Part shown: positions 38,688 through 50,351 of the stretch, one piece after another
Numbering within the stretch: the stretch's first letter is position 1
Layout: the number at the start of each line of letters is the position of its first letter
DNA from: Uloborus plumipes
Lineage: Eukaryota > Arthropoda > Arachnida > Araneae > Uloboridae
DNA length: 64,000 bases
Reading direction: 5' to 3'
Assembly: GCA_038373865.1 (NCBI GenBank)
Contig: JAXGGA010000066.1
Span: 248,001 to 312,000, forward strand
Notes under the pieces: generated by a model
The model's input: only the letters and a program-made list of their open reading frames with translations
Database searches by the model: none
Told to the model about the DNA's origin: nothing
Program-made: the position numbers and the translations under genes

Positions 38688-40200
38688 CATCCAAAACTAA
38701 ACCAGCCTCTTTCTCGGACGTTGACATCGATATTCTAACAGTGGCCTTGCTAGATATAATTTAAATAATAATTATTCATAATTACCATAAATAGTTTAAA
38801 AACAAATAATAATCCAAAAAATATGCGAACAAAATAACTAGTACAATTCAAAATATTCAATTCAAGAGAAAAAAAAATCCTAAAAAAGAGTGAAAAAAAA
38901 AAGAAAGAAGACATTTTTGTGCAAAGAAAAAGTAGACCACAATATCTCATTCAGAAACGGTTAAATACTTTTCTCAATGGTATAATTTTCAACATTTTAA
39001 TTCGTCACACATGATAGACATCACCTCGTTAATGTCATTTAAGTCTTCAGAAGACATCCATCGTACGAAAAATAGCCATTTTTTTTATTAGATACTTCTA
39101 CAAGAATGAGACTAGAGAAAATGGATTATTTCCAGAATTTCATATCTTTTGTTACACCAACTGTTAGCCATTCTTAAAGAGAAAGCGTGACACCCAAGTA
39201 AAACTCATATCACACTGCCGATCACACTGTCAAACATCGAGTCGCAATCAATTCAACCATAAATTTTTCTGGACTATTTCCTTCCCCCCCCCCCCTTCAT
39301 GTAAGTGGATGGATGAAAGAAACTATTTTCCAAACTAATTGCAGTTAAAACAAATCTCTAAATAAAGTTTTCAATCTATAAATAAGCAATTTTTTTTAAT
39401 TTAAACATTAAATAATAAAAAATTTTATACAACGCACAAAGGAATCTAATTTATTCAGATAATTTATTACAACTGTGTATATATATTTCAATGAAACATT
39501 TAATTTATTTTTATCCGTCACAAAAAAAGCACTGTTAAAACTTCAAAATGTATTCCAAAAGAATTTTTGTTTTTATTTTTTAATCATTACCAAAAACAGA
39601 AATGTAAAACAGTAACTCTAAATTTTGTTACTAAAGTAAAGGTTTAACGTAAACTAATAAACATTTATACCAACAACAAAATCGTTTGCAATCTCTTTCT
39701 CATGTCATTTGTATTCACTCCACTTTGATTTAATCAGTTAATATCCAACTTTTGTCAGTATTAAGCCTAGATAACACTACTTTTCAATTTTGATGTAAAT
39801 AATCCCTCCCCCCCCCCACCCCTATTTCTTGAAATAGAAGACAAAGAACATTTTAAGAACCTCTGATTTTCTTTGATTTCGGTATTTCCTTTTTTTCTTT
39901 CTTTCCTTCTTTTTTGTTTTCTCTTTCCTCCTTTTTTTTCTTTGTCTTAAGTAATAATTTTTAGTTTTGTCATTCTTTTAGATAAAATTTTTTCAATTTC
40001 TTGGACTGTTGAAAATGGAACGAAATATTCTTCAAACTGAAAAAGAAAATATGGACGATCTTTCAATCATTTTGCTCTCAGTAGGCAAATAATTAGTCTC
40101 TCTAAAGTTATAGAAAGATGAGAGGGGGCATACTGTCCGACCGACATACATTTCCCAGTCTCTAAACTCTACTTAATTTATTTATTTATTTTTTTTATTT
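38688..40200 (-). mobile_element. 'TTTCCCGT' family, copy 4 (highly diverged)
   Basis: The left end ctaaaccagcctctttctcggacgttgac... (38696) matches the left end of copy 2 (ctaaacgagccttctttcccgtacatcgac at 40871) at roughly three quarters of positions. The right side retains acatacatttcccagtctc (40143) corresponding to the cacacaaattccccatctc block of copy 2. The middle is barely alignable by eye. The ends are approximate. Confidence 0.35.
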
Positions 40201-40849
40201 TTTTTTTTTTTCAGTTTTCATCTTTATGCATTGCTTCCATTAGTTACAGATGACTTAGAGAGGAAATGGGTGCTGTGAAACGAATATCGTTATTGTGACT
40301 CTCTTTGATCCCATGTGCTTACTCACACTTGGTATTTATACGGCACCAGTGGCTCTTAAAAGGGTTGGCGCAAGGTGAGGCTAGGTGTGCCACGAAATGT
40401 CCAGGATATCAAATTTTTGTTGTAGGTAAAACAAAAAAATTACACATGGTCATTTATAGAAATCCCTTTCTGTTCACATACTTTCCTTTAATAAAAAAAA
40501 AACCTAGAATATTGAAGCCGTCTCGGAACTTTCTTCTACACGAAGGGTCACAATGCCCTCCCGTGACCTCTCACCAGTGCACCTCTGTTATAAAGCCTAC
40601 AGTTACACGATAAGCAAACGTGAAATAATATAAAATATCAATAAATAAGCAACACAAAACAAAATGAACAGTAACTAAAACGGAGCCAGTACACTAAGTC
40701 AAAACAGGAAAAATAAAATAAAACAGGACCTTCATCAAATTCTGAAACAGCCTTCTGACCCACATACCCAACATCGATTGTCTAACCTCAGCGAAAACTT
40801 TCTCTGAACTGATTTGGCTCTGAACTTTTTGGCTTATTATTCCAAATGC
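40201..40849. other. Unassigned DNA
   Basis: CAGTGGCTCTTAAAAGGG at 40347 looks like one hAT end, but no matching right end follows. The 102-codon frame (40305-40613, +) has no recognised domain. Confidence 0.35.
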
Positions 40850-42596
40850 AACAAGAACTTCTGTCAAGAACTAAACGAGCCTTCTTTCCCGTACATCGAC
40901 ATCGGCATTCTAGCATCCGATCATTATTCTCTTGATTATCTGAGACTGAAAATTATGTCAAACATACCTTTTTAGCACTTAAAGTTGATTCCTAAAAGCA
41001 AAATATACCCCTCTCATCAGATGAAATAGACACGTAAAAAGTAAATAAATGGATAAATAAAGTTTTGTCGCACCTTTTAAAGAATGTAACTGTTACAGTT
41101 CTTCCGTAGAAAAAAAATCCTCAATCGATTAAAAAATAAATAAATAAATGAATAAATAAATAAATGAAAGTACAAAGAGCATCAAAACACATTTTATCAA
41201 ACAAAGAAAAAGAAAACTCGTAAGTTAATAAAATGTCTTGAATTTCACTTTTAATCCGTTGCCAGTTGTTAAATATAAATAAAGAATAAAATGAATGAAA
41301 AATTTTTGTTACAAAAAAAATCGTCTGCCAAAAAAAAGAAAAAAAAATAACAATAATAAATTAAAAAAACCCGAATGAATAAATAAACAAAAAATCGTCG
41401 CACAGTCAGTCCTTTTTTTTCTGAGCCTGCATTTCCGCCATGTTTGCGGAGTCGGATTCGGAATCAGAGTCCTCACAGAAGATTATTCAGAAAAGTACTT
41501 TACAAACATTATTTATCAAAACCATTTTCTTACAAAGTTAGTTTGAAGGAAATCCGACTTTAAGTTCGGGATCAACATTCAACTTAAATTCCCCGTAGGC
41601 CCTAATGTTTATTTTTTTTTCTGAGCGGTTCAATATTGAACGAAAAATGGTTCAAATCAAAAAACAAAATCTGGGAATGAGCCTCTCCGAGATCTTTCAA
41701 ACAAAAAAAAATTATTCCATTCGGATGGTTCCCTCAGAAGTTATTAGGTGAGGAAAGGTTGCTTGAAGGGTTCAATGTTGAGCGAAAAAATGTTCAAATT
41801 GAAAATTTAAGTGCGGTAATGAAGTATCCTTGCTGAGATCCTTCGAACAAAAAAAAAAAGTTTATTTAAATCGGTCTGTTCACTCAAAAGTTATTAGGGG
41901 TGACAGCTTGATTGAACGGTTCAATGTTGAACGAAAAAATGTTCAAATTGAAAATTTAAATACGGTAATAATGTATCCTTGCTGAGGTCCTTGGAAGAAA
42001 AAAAAAGTTTATTTAAATCGGACTGTTCACTCAAAAGTTATTAGGGGTGACAGCTTGCTTGAGCGGTTCAATGTTGAACGAAAAACTGTTCAAATCGGAA
42101 ATGTAAATACGGGAATGAAGTATCCTTGATAAGATCTTTCGAAGAAAAAAAAGTTTGTTCAAATCCGACTGTTCACTCAAAAGTTAGCATCGCGGGACAG
42201 GTTGTTTGAACGGTTCAAAGTTGAACCAAAAATTGTTCAAATCGAAAAATCAAATATGGGAATGAGCTGTACTCGCCGAGATCTTTCCAACAAAAAAAAA
42301 GTTTGTCAGAATCAGAATGTTCATTCAAAAGTCAGTAGGGGGGGGACAGACAGACCGACAGACCGACAGACCGACCGACCGACACACAAATTCCCCATCT
42401 CAATACCCTACTTTCAAATTTTTAATTTTTCGATATTCATTTTCCCTTTTTATTTCTTTTTGGCTTTTTTTTTCGGACTTCGGCGATCTTTTTTTAACTT
42501 GGCGATATTTTTTTGACTTGGCGATATTTTTAGATGCATTAAGCCACTTTTAATACTTTTTTCGTCTTTCTTTTATTTTTAACGGGAAAGTAGGCT
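40850..42596 (-). mobile_element. 'TTTCCCGT' family, copy 2, with five internal tandem units
   Basis: Opposite orientation to 6033-7274. The inverted motifs are AGCCTTCTTTCCCGT (40878-40892) and ACGGGAAAGTAGGCT (42582-42596). The right-end alignment of copy 1 continues here to aacaagaactt at 40850. The outer ~150 bp on each side is highly similar to copy 1. Inside lie five ~147-bp units and a GACAGACC-type microsatellite, described separately. No transposase is present. The 104-codon frame at 42202-42516 is read through the repeats. Confidence 0.65.
41628..42385. repeat. Five ~147-bp tandem units plus (GACAGACC)n
   Basis: The word GGTTCAA followed by (t/a)nttgaacgaaaaa starts at 41628, 41769, 41919, 42065 and 42212: spacings 141, 150, 146 and 147 bp. 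Each unit continues with tgttcaaat, an A-run, a gatctttc-type block and ttcactcaaaagtta. Each unit contains the small palindrome gttcaatgttgaac. The last unit runs into gacagaccgacagaccgacc repeats (42345-42385). Copy 1 of the family has only two units, so unit number varies between copies. Confidence 0.8.
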
Positions 42597-43979
42597 AATA
42601 AAACCAGCTCCAAAAGTTTCCCTCTTAATGAATTAACTATTCTCTTCTGAAATTTTTTTCGATTGCATTAATGTGGCAAGAAACTTATATTATTGCAGCT
42701 GTATTTACTTAGAAATCCATCATTTAAAGAATAAAGGAAAGGAAAAGAAGGTTATCTATCAATAAGGGAAAGGGAAAATAGCACTTTAAAGAGCTAAAAA
42801 TATTCGTTCAATGCGTTGAAATTGTGCCTTGAAATTAAAATTATCCATGAACATTCTAAAATTCTAATAAAATGGAACACTAGACAGAATTGATGAACAC
42901 TCTAAAACTCCATCATGCCTTTGCTGCTCCAAATGTATGAATTAACAGGATGTAGAAGAAGTTGGATTGATTCCTAGACCGAAGCGAAAACAGCAAATAC
43001 ACTGACAAGGAGTTGAATAAAGGGTCCCCTGTTTAATGTCTGGAAATAAACAAAAATAAATAAATAAATAAATAAAAATAACAGGAATTCTTGTTTTCTC
43101 TTTACAAAATGTTTATGGAAAAAAGAGAATTCACGGATTGAAGGCAAGCGAATAACACTGAAGGTGTTTAATACGATGATTGACCAGCTACGGAAAATTC
43201 GTAGCATATGAGCTGAGTTTAAAACAGTGTACCAGTCAGTTTTTGATTTACTGGTACCTCCTAAGAAGTCAGATATCCATATTTATATCAGTGTACTACA
43301 TATAAATTCAAATCTATACTAAACGGCAAATCTATCATCTATGAGCTAACTCAGAGTCGATTCTGTCAGCTAAAATAACATGCAATGAATTATCCCGTAA
43401 TTATGCAATTAACGTGTTAAGGAAATTGCAAAATAAATGGTTTGGAGAAATTTCAAATTTCATTTTAAAGAATTTCAAAATTTCAAAGGTATAAAAAAAA
43501 CTAGAGAAAAATTAATCAGTTTCAGTTAATTGCTTAACAAAAAAAATCTGGTATGGACCCCACACTATTTCCTTCTACGCGTAAATTTCTTAGTAGGCGC
43601 CTTAAATGTTAAAATAGTGCATGGAGTGAGCAAGATAACAGTTCAAACATAAACACCCCTAGTTTGAAACGAAACAATGCAAAAAAATGTTTTACAATGA
43701 TTAATTTTCTAAATATTTTTTGCAAGTTTAATTTATTTTTTCCTCGAAGTCTCATCGGTAAACAATTTTGTTTTAGCAATACGTAATAAGTTAATCAGAT
43801 ACTGTTCATCTTACACTCAGAAGGAAGATGTCAGGTTTGATACCTTCAATCCGCTACGTTTTCTTGAATGTTTTTAGCAGTGTTTCTTTGCGTTTTTTGC
43901 TAAATAGAACAGCCTGTGCCCAAAAATCATCTACTTGATGTTGCTTCTTCAAGAATTTACAGTTCGCAAATAGGATTTT
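42597..43979. other. AT-rich DNA, nothing recognised
   Basis: No element ends, tRNA boxes or exon-like sequence were identified. Confidence 0.4.
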
Positions 43980-44049
43980 TTATGACAATGTGCGACATTT
44001 CGGCTATTTAAGCCCCATAGCCCATGTGACAGAGCTACAAATAAATACC

Positions 44050-44107
44050 GACTGCATTTTTACGATATCCAAAAACTGCAGTCTCAACCTTATTTTGGGC
44101 TCATCAG
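44050..44107 (-). ncRNA. Hammerhead-ribozyme-like core, minus strand (degenerate)
   Basis: On the minus strand, CTGATGA (44107-44101) is followed by GCCC AAAATAA GGTT (a weakened helix II) and GAGAC (44085-44081; the canonical core has GAAA). Next comes a helix III-like hairpin: ctgca...ttttt pairing with aaaaatgcag, with one unpaired G. It is followed directly by TC, so a GTC occurs at 44052-44050, where type I hammerheads place their cleavage site. Helix I is not convincing. The layout matches a decayed hammerhead; activity is unlikely because of the core change. Confidence 0.4.
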
Positions 44108-44204
44108 TCTCGAACAGTCATAACAGCGTTGGTCATCTGGTCAGCAGCACATACAATCTCATTAATCTGAGATCACCTTCATGTTCTAGCAAATGAGAGG
44201 ACTT

Positions 44205-44291
44205 CTGCCATCAGCTCAATAGTGAGTATTCTAGGCTGATGAGCCCAAAACAAGAGCGAAACGGCAGCCTCTGGACGTCGTAACGAGGCTG
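44205..44291 (+). ncRNA. Hammerhead-ribozyme-like core, plus strand
   Basis: CTGATGA (44236-44242), GCCC-AAAACAA-GAGC (44243-44257, helix II with one mismatch) and GAAAC (44258-44262) reproduce the conserved core of hammerhead ribozymes. Two closures are possible. In one, CTGCC (44205-44209) pairs with GGCAG (44263-44267) and a TC lies at 44211-44212, as in a type III layout. In the other, CAGCCTC (44265-44271) pairs with GAGGCTG (44285-44291), as in a type I layout with a long helix III. Helix I is weak in both. Hammerhead motifs are known from Penelope-like elements and small retrozyme-type repeats in animals; no reverse transcriptase is nearby. Confidence 0.45.
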
Positions 44292-44299
44292 TTGGAATT

Positions 44300-45110
44300 T
44301 ATTTGAATTTCAACACTCAGAAGAAGAAAAGTAAAAGAAAAAACTCAAATGGCTTTGGCAATCCGGTGATATAGCTCAAGTTTAGAATAAATTAAAAAAT
44401 ATGAATTTATTATCTTTATAGCCAATAAACTTACAGCAAAAGCTTTAACAGCATATAAAGCTTTCGTCATCCTGAATAACAATAAGGAGTTGAGGATAAA
44501 ACTGCGCTACATTGCGTTTACAAATTTATGTCAAACCCCTAATTCTCTAACGAACATCCATTATTTCAGCAGAAAATACGAACACGGGACAAAAAAACAG
44601 AATCTAATAACGCCGCCCGAAATACTCTTCGGAAAGACTCTTCGTTAAAGCATCTTATTCTTCGAACAGTCTCGCATCCAAAGTTGATAAACGGCCTTCG
44701 CTTGTCTCTTCTTTCAAACCATTTCTCTTCCCTCGCTCTTTCTTCATTTCTCTTTTTTATTATTATTATTTCCTCCTCCTCTTCTTCTTTTATTTTGCTT
44801 ATTATTTATTTTCCATACAGAGGAGAGAGAGGGACTCGCTTCCTCGTATACGAGAGCCCGGATGCGTAGGAAACAAAAGATGAGGAAGACGGAGGCGGGG
44901 GAGGTGGATGGAGACTTGGACATGTCCTTAATGGGCTGGTCCATTTGTCACGCTGCCGGTCATCAATCCAGCGGGACATTAGGCTTTCTTATTCTTCGCG
45001 GCAGCGCGTGGGTGGGTGGGCGTGTGAATACGTGTGCATGGGAGAGTGGGATGTGTAGACATGGGTTCTGTTCTCTTCGAGTCTTATGATCTCTCCGTCA
45101 CTTTCACAGA
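44300..45110. other. Mixed DNA with CT-rich and GC-richer stretch 44600-45110
   Basis: 44700-44815 is CT-rich (cttcttctt, tcctcctcc), then G-rich gtgggtgggtgggcgtg (45006-45025, KLF-like). Frames at 44684-45089 lack domains. Possible regulatory or untranslated sequence; no gene supported. Confidence 0.3.
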
Positions 45111-45186
45111 ATTTGCTGTCCCCACTGAATTGAGGAGCAGATTCCATATTACAGAGTAACAGAGTAAAAAAAGTGATGTATTACTA

Positions 45187-45613
45187 CACTGTAAAAAAAT
45201 TGAGGGTTTTGTTTTTACAGTATAATACAGCTAATTCTATAGTAAATTTACAGTAATAAACTGTGAAACTGCTTAGTTTTGCAGTAGTAAACTAAAACTG
45301 ATAGTCTACAGAAATAAACTGTAAATTTACTAGTTTTATATTTTATAACTGTGCATTTCACAGTTTTAGACTGGAATCTCTGCTGCCAGTATTACACTAT
45401 TGTTTTTACAGAAAATACGGCTAATTTTATAGTAATAAACTGTAAAATTGCTAATTTTACAGTAATGAACTGTAAAATCGCAAGTTTTACTGTAATAAAC
45501 AGTAAAATTGCTAGTTTTACATTTCACTACTGCGCTGTTACAGTTTTAAATTGAAACCTCTAATTTCAGTATTATACTGTAAAAACAACGATTTTTTTTT
45601 TTTTTTTGCAGTG
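45187..45613. mobile_element. CACTGCAAAAA MITE, copy d (expanded by internal repeats)
   Basis: The left end is cactgtaaaaaaattgag then ttttgtttttacag; the right end is ctgtaaaaacaacg, a T-run and gcagtg (45613). The body consists of many ~30-bp units of the type taataaactgtaaaattgct. At 427 bp it is more than twice copy c, and the extra length is these units. No coding function; the 45351-45554 frame is repeat-derived. Confidence 0.65.
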
Positions 45614-46469
45614 CATTGACAAACATCTGTTTAGATTGTGCTGTGTCATAGGCAGGTAGGTCACACAGACTTTTTAATCGTTGCCAAAAACAATAATGAA
45701 TAACACACTGATAAAAAGGAAACCGTACTTGGAAAACAATGGGCAGCGAATGCACCTAATTTCTGCCAGTAACATATCTGGCAAAAAAACAGGAAAGTTT
45801 TCATCTAAAAATCAGCAACTTTCCTAAAATTAGTCCGAAATCTATCTGGAGAATTTAGAAGACTTCGCAATAGGAACCGACCATTTTTCTGCAAATAAAT
45901 TAAGGAACTTTGATACGTTTTTGTGACACCTTCCTCATGAACTTGGAAAACTCCTAAAGCAAATATGGTTGAACTTAAGGCAGAATTGCAAGCAAATGCC
46001 AAACAACTGAAGTGCCTGCAATTTTTGTAAAGCTATGCTATCCAGCTAACTGCAGTTTGTCTTTGTTTCGGGATCAGTTATTCTGGAATGGTCATGATAG
46101 AGATGAAGGCGAAAAGTTTAATAAAGAAGCTGGATATATATTCACACCGGTAATTAAAAGTGTTTTTCGCAACACTAAGAAGTCTGCATTCATGAAGCTT
46201 GTAGCTAGTCAGAAAACTTCCAAATATGATTCTTTATCATAGAAAACTGGTGGAAACCAGTGAAATCCCAGAATGTTGTACAGCAGTAACCTGAGATGTT
46301 TGGAATGTTCTTACAGTGTAGTTGTTTAAAGTTCATTTCGTTTATGGAGTTAACAAATGAATTTCAGGACTGAACGCAAGCATAGATTTATGGCGAGAGG
46401 GCGAAAAATTTCACATAATACAAATTTCTAGAGGTTTTTTTTTTAAATTCATGTCATCAATTGAAAAGC

Positions 46470-46519
<50 letters not shown>

Positions 46520-47500
46520 CACAGCATTATTTTTTGATTAATATCTGCTTATTCTGACTTATATACTTTTTTAAAAAATATATAAACTTTGTGTTTGAAC
46601 TATAAATAAGTTTAAGGAATCGGGAAATCAGCGTTTGAAACTTTAGCTGGTAACGAAAGAAAAATATAAATAATTTCATACACAAAGTTAAATATTTTGT
46701 GTATGAAATACATAACTTCAATTTGAACGCATTGCTGTTAAAAAACATCAACTGAAACAACGAAAGAATTAAATATGAATTAATTTGGGATAATCGAAGA
46801 CCAAGGTGACGTTGGCACGTAATATCATTAACTTCCACAACGTCAATTGGTGGACAATCACTGATTTTCCTTTCTAAGTATTTGAATATTAGATTACAAC
46901 CCTGAAAAGCGCACCTCAATTTGCTTTTAATATCTTATTCGATATTTTGATTTTATGTCTGCTAATGCTGAAAGTCCAGATTCGCAGAAATATGCAGATG
47001 GAAACTGCACTAAAAAACCGTGAAAAAAGGTAAATAAGTAAATATTGATATGAGACCACAAACTGAACAAATTTAAGCTAGATTTCAGTTTTCTAAGCAT
47101 CCCCCTCCCCTCCGCCTGTTGATAACCCCTTATTTAGCAGGTGTCCCGGTGTCCCGTCTTGTTTCACTTAACTTAGTGCATTTTACAATCTTTTCGAAAT
47201 CTGTAAAACGGTTTTTGTTCGTCTCCCTGGATATCGAAAAATAAGCAACTTTACAGGATTGATTGGGATGAGCCCTTTTAGCAAATTGCTACTGTTCACT
47301 GAAGTTTGTTCAATTTCGCTCGAAACGTCTAAACGCTATGAGTTATTTACCATTTTAGAGACTATCAAGATAATGCTATACTCTACTGTTCCAAGTGTCA
47401 AAGAAACTCCATTTTTGAAGTGAAATTTTTTATTTGAGGCTTTTAAATTTTGATCGACAACCTTTGTGTGTGAAGGAAGTGGCGTAGATGGGTTTAATCG
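45614..47500. other. AT-rich DNA with a 47-base poly-T and a 37-nt hairpin
   Basis: 46471-46517 is an uninterrupted T-run of about 47. 46673-46709 is a perfect short hairpin: ATTTCATACACAAA and its inverse TTTGTGTATGAAAT around a 9-base loop. Frames at 46012-46242 and 46527-46919 have no recognised domain. No gene supported. Confidence 0.5.
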
Positions 47501-47515
47501 TTGCCTGAAGTAAAA

Positions 47516-47518
<3 letters not shown>

Positions 47519-47547
<29 letters not shown>
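47519..47547. repeat. (AAT)n microsatellite
   Basis: About nine uninterrupted ATA/AAT triplets. Confidence 0.9.
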
Positions 47548-47911
47548 AGTCAAAAAATTTAGCATATCAATTTTGAAGTTGAACTTAGACTTTCAAAGCT
47601 TTTCAAATAAATTTCCAAGTAATCAATCAAAAAGTATTTTGCATTTGGACTGTTTTTCACTGTTTTGGTTGATCATAGATTTTTTTTCATTAAAATACGC
47701 AATTTTGTCATGAATATGCTTAATAACCTCTTCTTGAGAACGAAATAAGTAAAGATGATGCACAGTGACTTATAAGTAAATAATTTTATATAAATAAATG
47801 AATGATAAAAAAACATAATGTCTGCTATTCAAAAATGATTGATAAATAAATAAAATGTTTCTCCTGCAACACGAAATTCACTTATATCATGTATCTTTAC
47901 TACACACCTTG

Positions 47912-48630
<719 letters not shown>

Positions 48631-49045
48631 TCTACTTATATTAAAAACTGAGTATCTTTCTAACTATCTTTCTTTCTAACTATCTTTCTATGTCACGCTT
48701 CTTTCTCCTGAACGCCAATGACCTGAAAGTCGAACCAGGTACCGATAGATAGGTAATTTTTCAGGCTTCATTAGTTTCAATTGATATAATTATACGATTT
48801 TAATTAGCGAAGATATCAATTAATAAGTAGTCAAGTTTAAAGCGATTAAGCCTAATAAATGATTAAATATGAAATCCATTCTTGCAAACCGTCGTTGCTA
48901 TGAAACAGTAATAACAATGATAATGAGAATTTTGAATGAAGGCTTAACTAAATCAAACACGAAACTCATAAGCGGGCCACTTACGTAGAATTTTTATCGC
49001 TTAGCTACTTGTAATATTTTGAAACATTCATTTGTTGAAAAGCCA

Positions 49046-49921
49046 TCTACTTATATTAAAAACTGAGTGTCTATGGCAGGAATTCAAGTGAAACACGGAC
49101 GATTGCAACTCACTAATGAAATCGCAAATTCCCAAATTTGGATGCGTTACAATCGCTACGAGATGCGATTCTAATGTAATTCGACTTCCAGTAGCGATGG
49201 CAATTTGCGATCGTCTCGAAGCGATTGCAATGGTGTTTCACTTGAATTCGGCCCTATGTCTGCTTTTTTTCTTTGAGCGAGCTGAACTTACTGAAACTCT
49301 CCTCACCATCTTGAAGGCGCGTAGCATCTCAATAATTCGAATGATTTTTTATATAGGAAAAAAGTAAAGGCGTGAAGCGCCTGTTAGCGAGCCGCCGTGG
49401 CGGGGAGTACTTTCTTGAAAATTTCCTCACTACTTTAAAGGCACGAAGTGCCCGTGCAACGCCGGGCCACGTGCGTGGTATGTCTTGAAATCGAATGAAC
49501 ATTAAATTCTATAAAATAATATAACTTCAGAATGAGGTAAAAGTTAGAGAAGGGGGACGTTATGCATCAACATGCCGCAGGAAGCTAATCTAGCTGCCCT
49601 GGCAGCTTCACTTCACTTCACACTCTCCAGAGTCCCCCGTACCTACCACAGCTTCATGGTTTAACCGGGATAGGGCCCTGAAGAGCGCTCTGTTCTTAAT
49701 TTTGAACCAGAACCTAGGGTCGAACAAACCCTAGGGCCCAGCACCCCCAGAGGTATCGTTTCACTTGGAGGACTTTGTGACCACGACATTTTTAACGCCT
49801 CCCAGCCACCATTAATCAAGGCGGTGGATCTTTGATCGGCTGGGTTTCGAACCCGGGTCCCTCCGGACACGAGTCCGATGCCTTACCGATCGGGCCACCA
49901 CGGCCCCGCCCTGGCAGCTAG
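49046..49921 (+). mobile_element. Second Helitron 5' end (nested or tandem)
   Basis: TCTACTTATATTAAAAACTG recurs at 49046 after an A, the expected Helitron 5' context. The following sequence (gtctatggcaggaattcaag) differs from the 48631 start, so it is not a simple tandem copy. It includes one gcgagccgccgtggcgggga unit (49388) of the kind repeated four times in the Helitron at 55409. Whether the 3' end at 49921 belongs to this copy or the outer one cannot be told by eye. Confidence 0.5.
49608..49907 (-). mobile_element. tRNA-derived SINE with 12-bp target duplication
   Basis: On the minus strand the element begins GGGGCCGTGGTGGCC (49907) with an A-box TGGCCCGATCGG (49897-49886) and a B-box GGTTCGAAACC (49853-49843), a textbook tRNA-like Pol III promoter. 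The tail is a short gaagtgaagtga-type repeat at 49608. Identical 12-mers GCCCTGGCAGCT flank it (49596-49607 and 49908-49919), the expected L1-type target duplication. The middle is unrelated to tRNA. The 49661-49870 frame is not a gene. The SINE is inserted within a few bases of the Helitron 3' end. Confidence 0.85.
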
Positions 49922-50351
49922 TTGTTATTATTATTATTGGAGTTACCTCAGCCTCTTGCAAACCAAGTGAGATGCCCCAATATGTCATTCAGTCTTTCGT
50001 GTGGTACTTGATAGAAGCGATGTCAATAGCACAGAGAATTTTGGCGCCCAGTTTCCCACCAGATGTAAGACTTGGGCCTTTTCGAGACGAAACTGCACTA
50101 GGGCTTTCATTTTTGCCGAGCGTCTTTATGGGGGAGAAAAAAAATCTTACCGAATCAGATGATTACAATACAAAACCTGATCTTTTTTCTGAAGATTATA
50201 ACTTTTTTTTTTATTTAATATAACTAAATGATCCCACGTTACATATTTATAACAATCTTTACCCCATCATAATGATCTACCGCTTTTAAAATGTAGGGTA
50301 AGATTGGGGGAAGACGCCGTAGTTTTTGATTTTATTTCATATGAAATAGTA
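49922..50351. other. Unassigned DNA
   Basis: After a residual (TTA)n patch, 49940-50110 is more balanced and includes an 83-codon frame (49972-50223, +) with no recognised domain. The sequence tagggtaagattgggggaag (50295) resembles a TA-type element end, without a partner I can identify. Confidence 0.35.

Larger units (their letters stand above)
48631..49921 (+). mobile_element. Helitron (non-autonomous) inserted in the (TTA)n array
   Basis: It starts TCTACTTATATTAAAAACTG at 48631 directly after (TTA)n and ends GGCAGCTAG at 49921, followed by ttgttattattatt, so the flanks are consistent with A|T insertion inside the microsatellite. The first ~230 bp match the Helitron at 55409 closely. A second TCTACTTATATTAAAAACTG start follows at 49046, also after an A. 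The 3' hairpin-type sequence cccgtgcaacgccgggc is at 49451-49468. The DNA therefore contains one Helitron end-to-end plus a second 5' end, nested or tandem. No Rep/helicase. A SINE lies near the 3' end. Confidence 0.7.

Noticed and set aside
40347..40613. hAT element starting CAGTGGCTCTTAAAAGGG
   Set aside because: No matching right end or octamer duplication was found within several hundred bases.
41628..42385. CRISPR-like array
   Set aside because: Units of ~147 bp are repeated throughout, without short repeats alternating with unique spacers, and the DNA is eukaryotic.
42202..42516. Protein rich in TDRPTDRQ repeats
   Set aside because: It is the translation of the (GACAGACC)n microsatellite and adjoining tandem unit.
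49843..49907. Genuine tRNA gene on the minus strand
   Set aside because: A- and B-boxes are good, but the sequence continues as a 300-bp SINE with a repeat tail and a 12-bp target duplication, and no clean acceptor stem closes.
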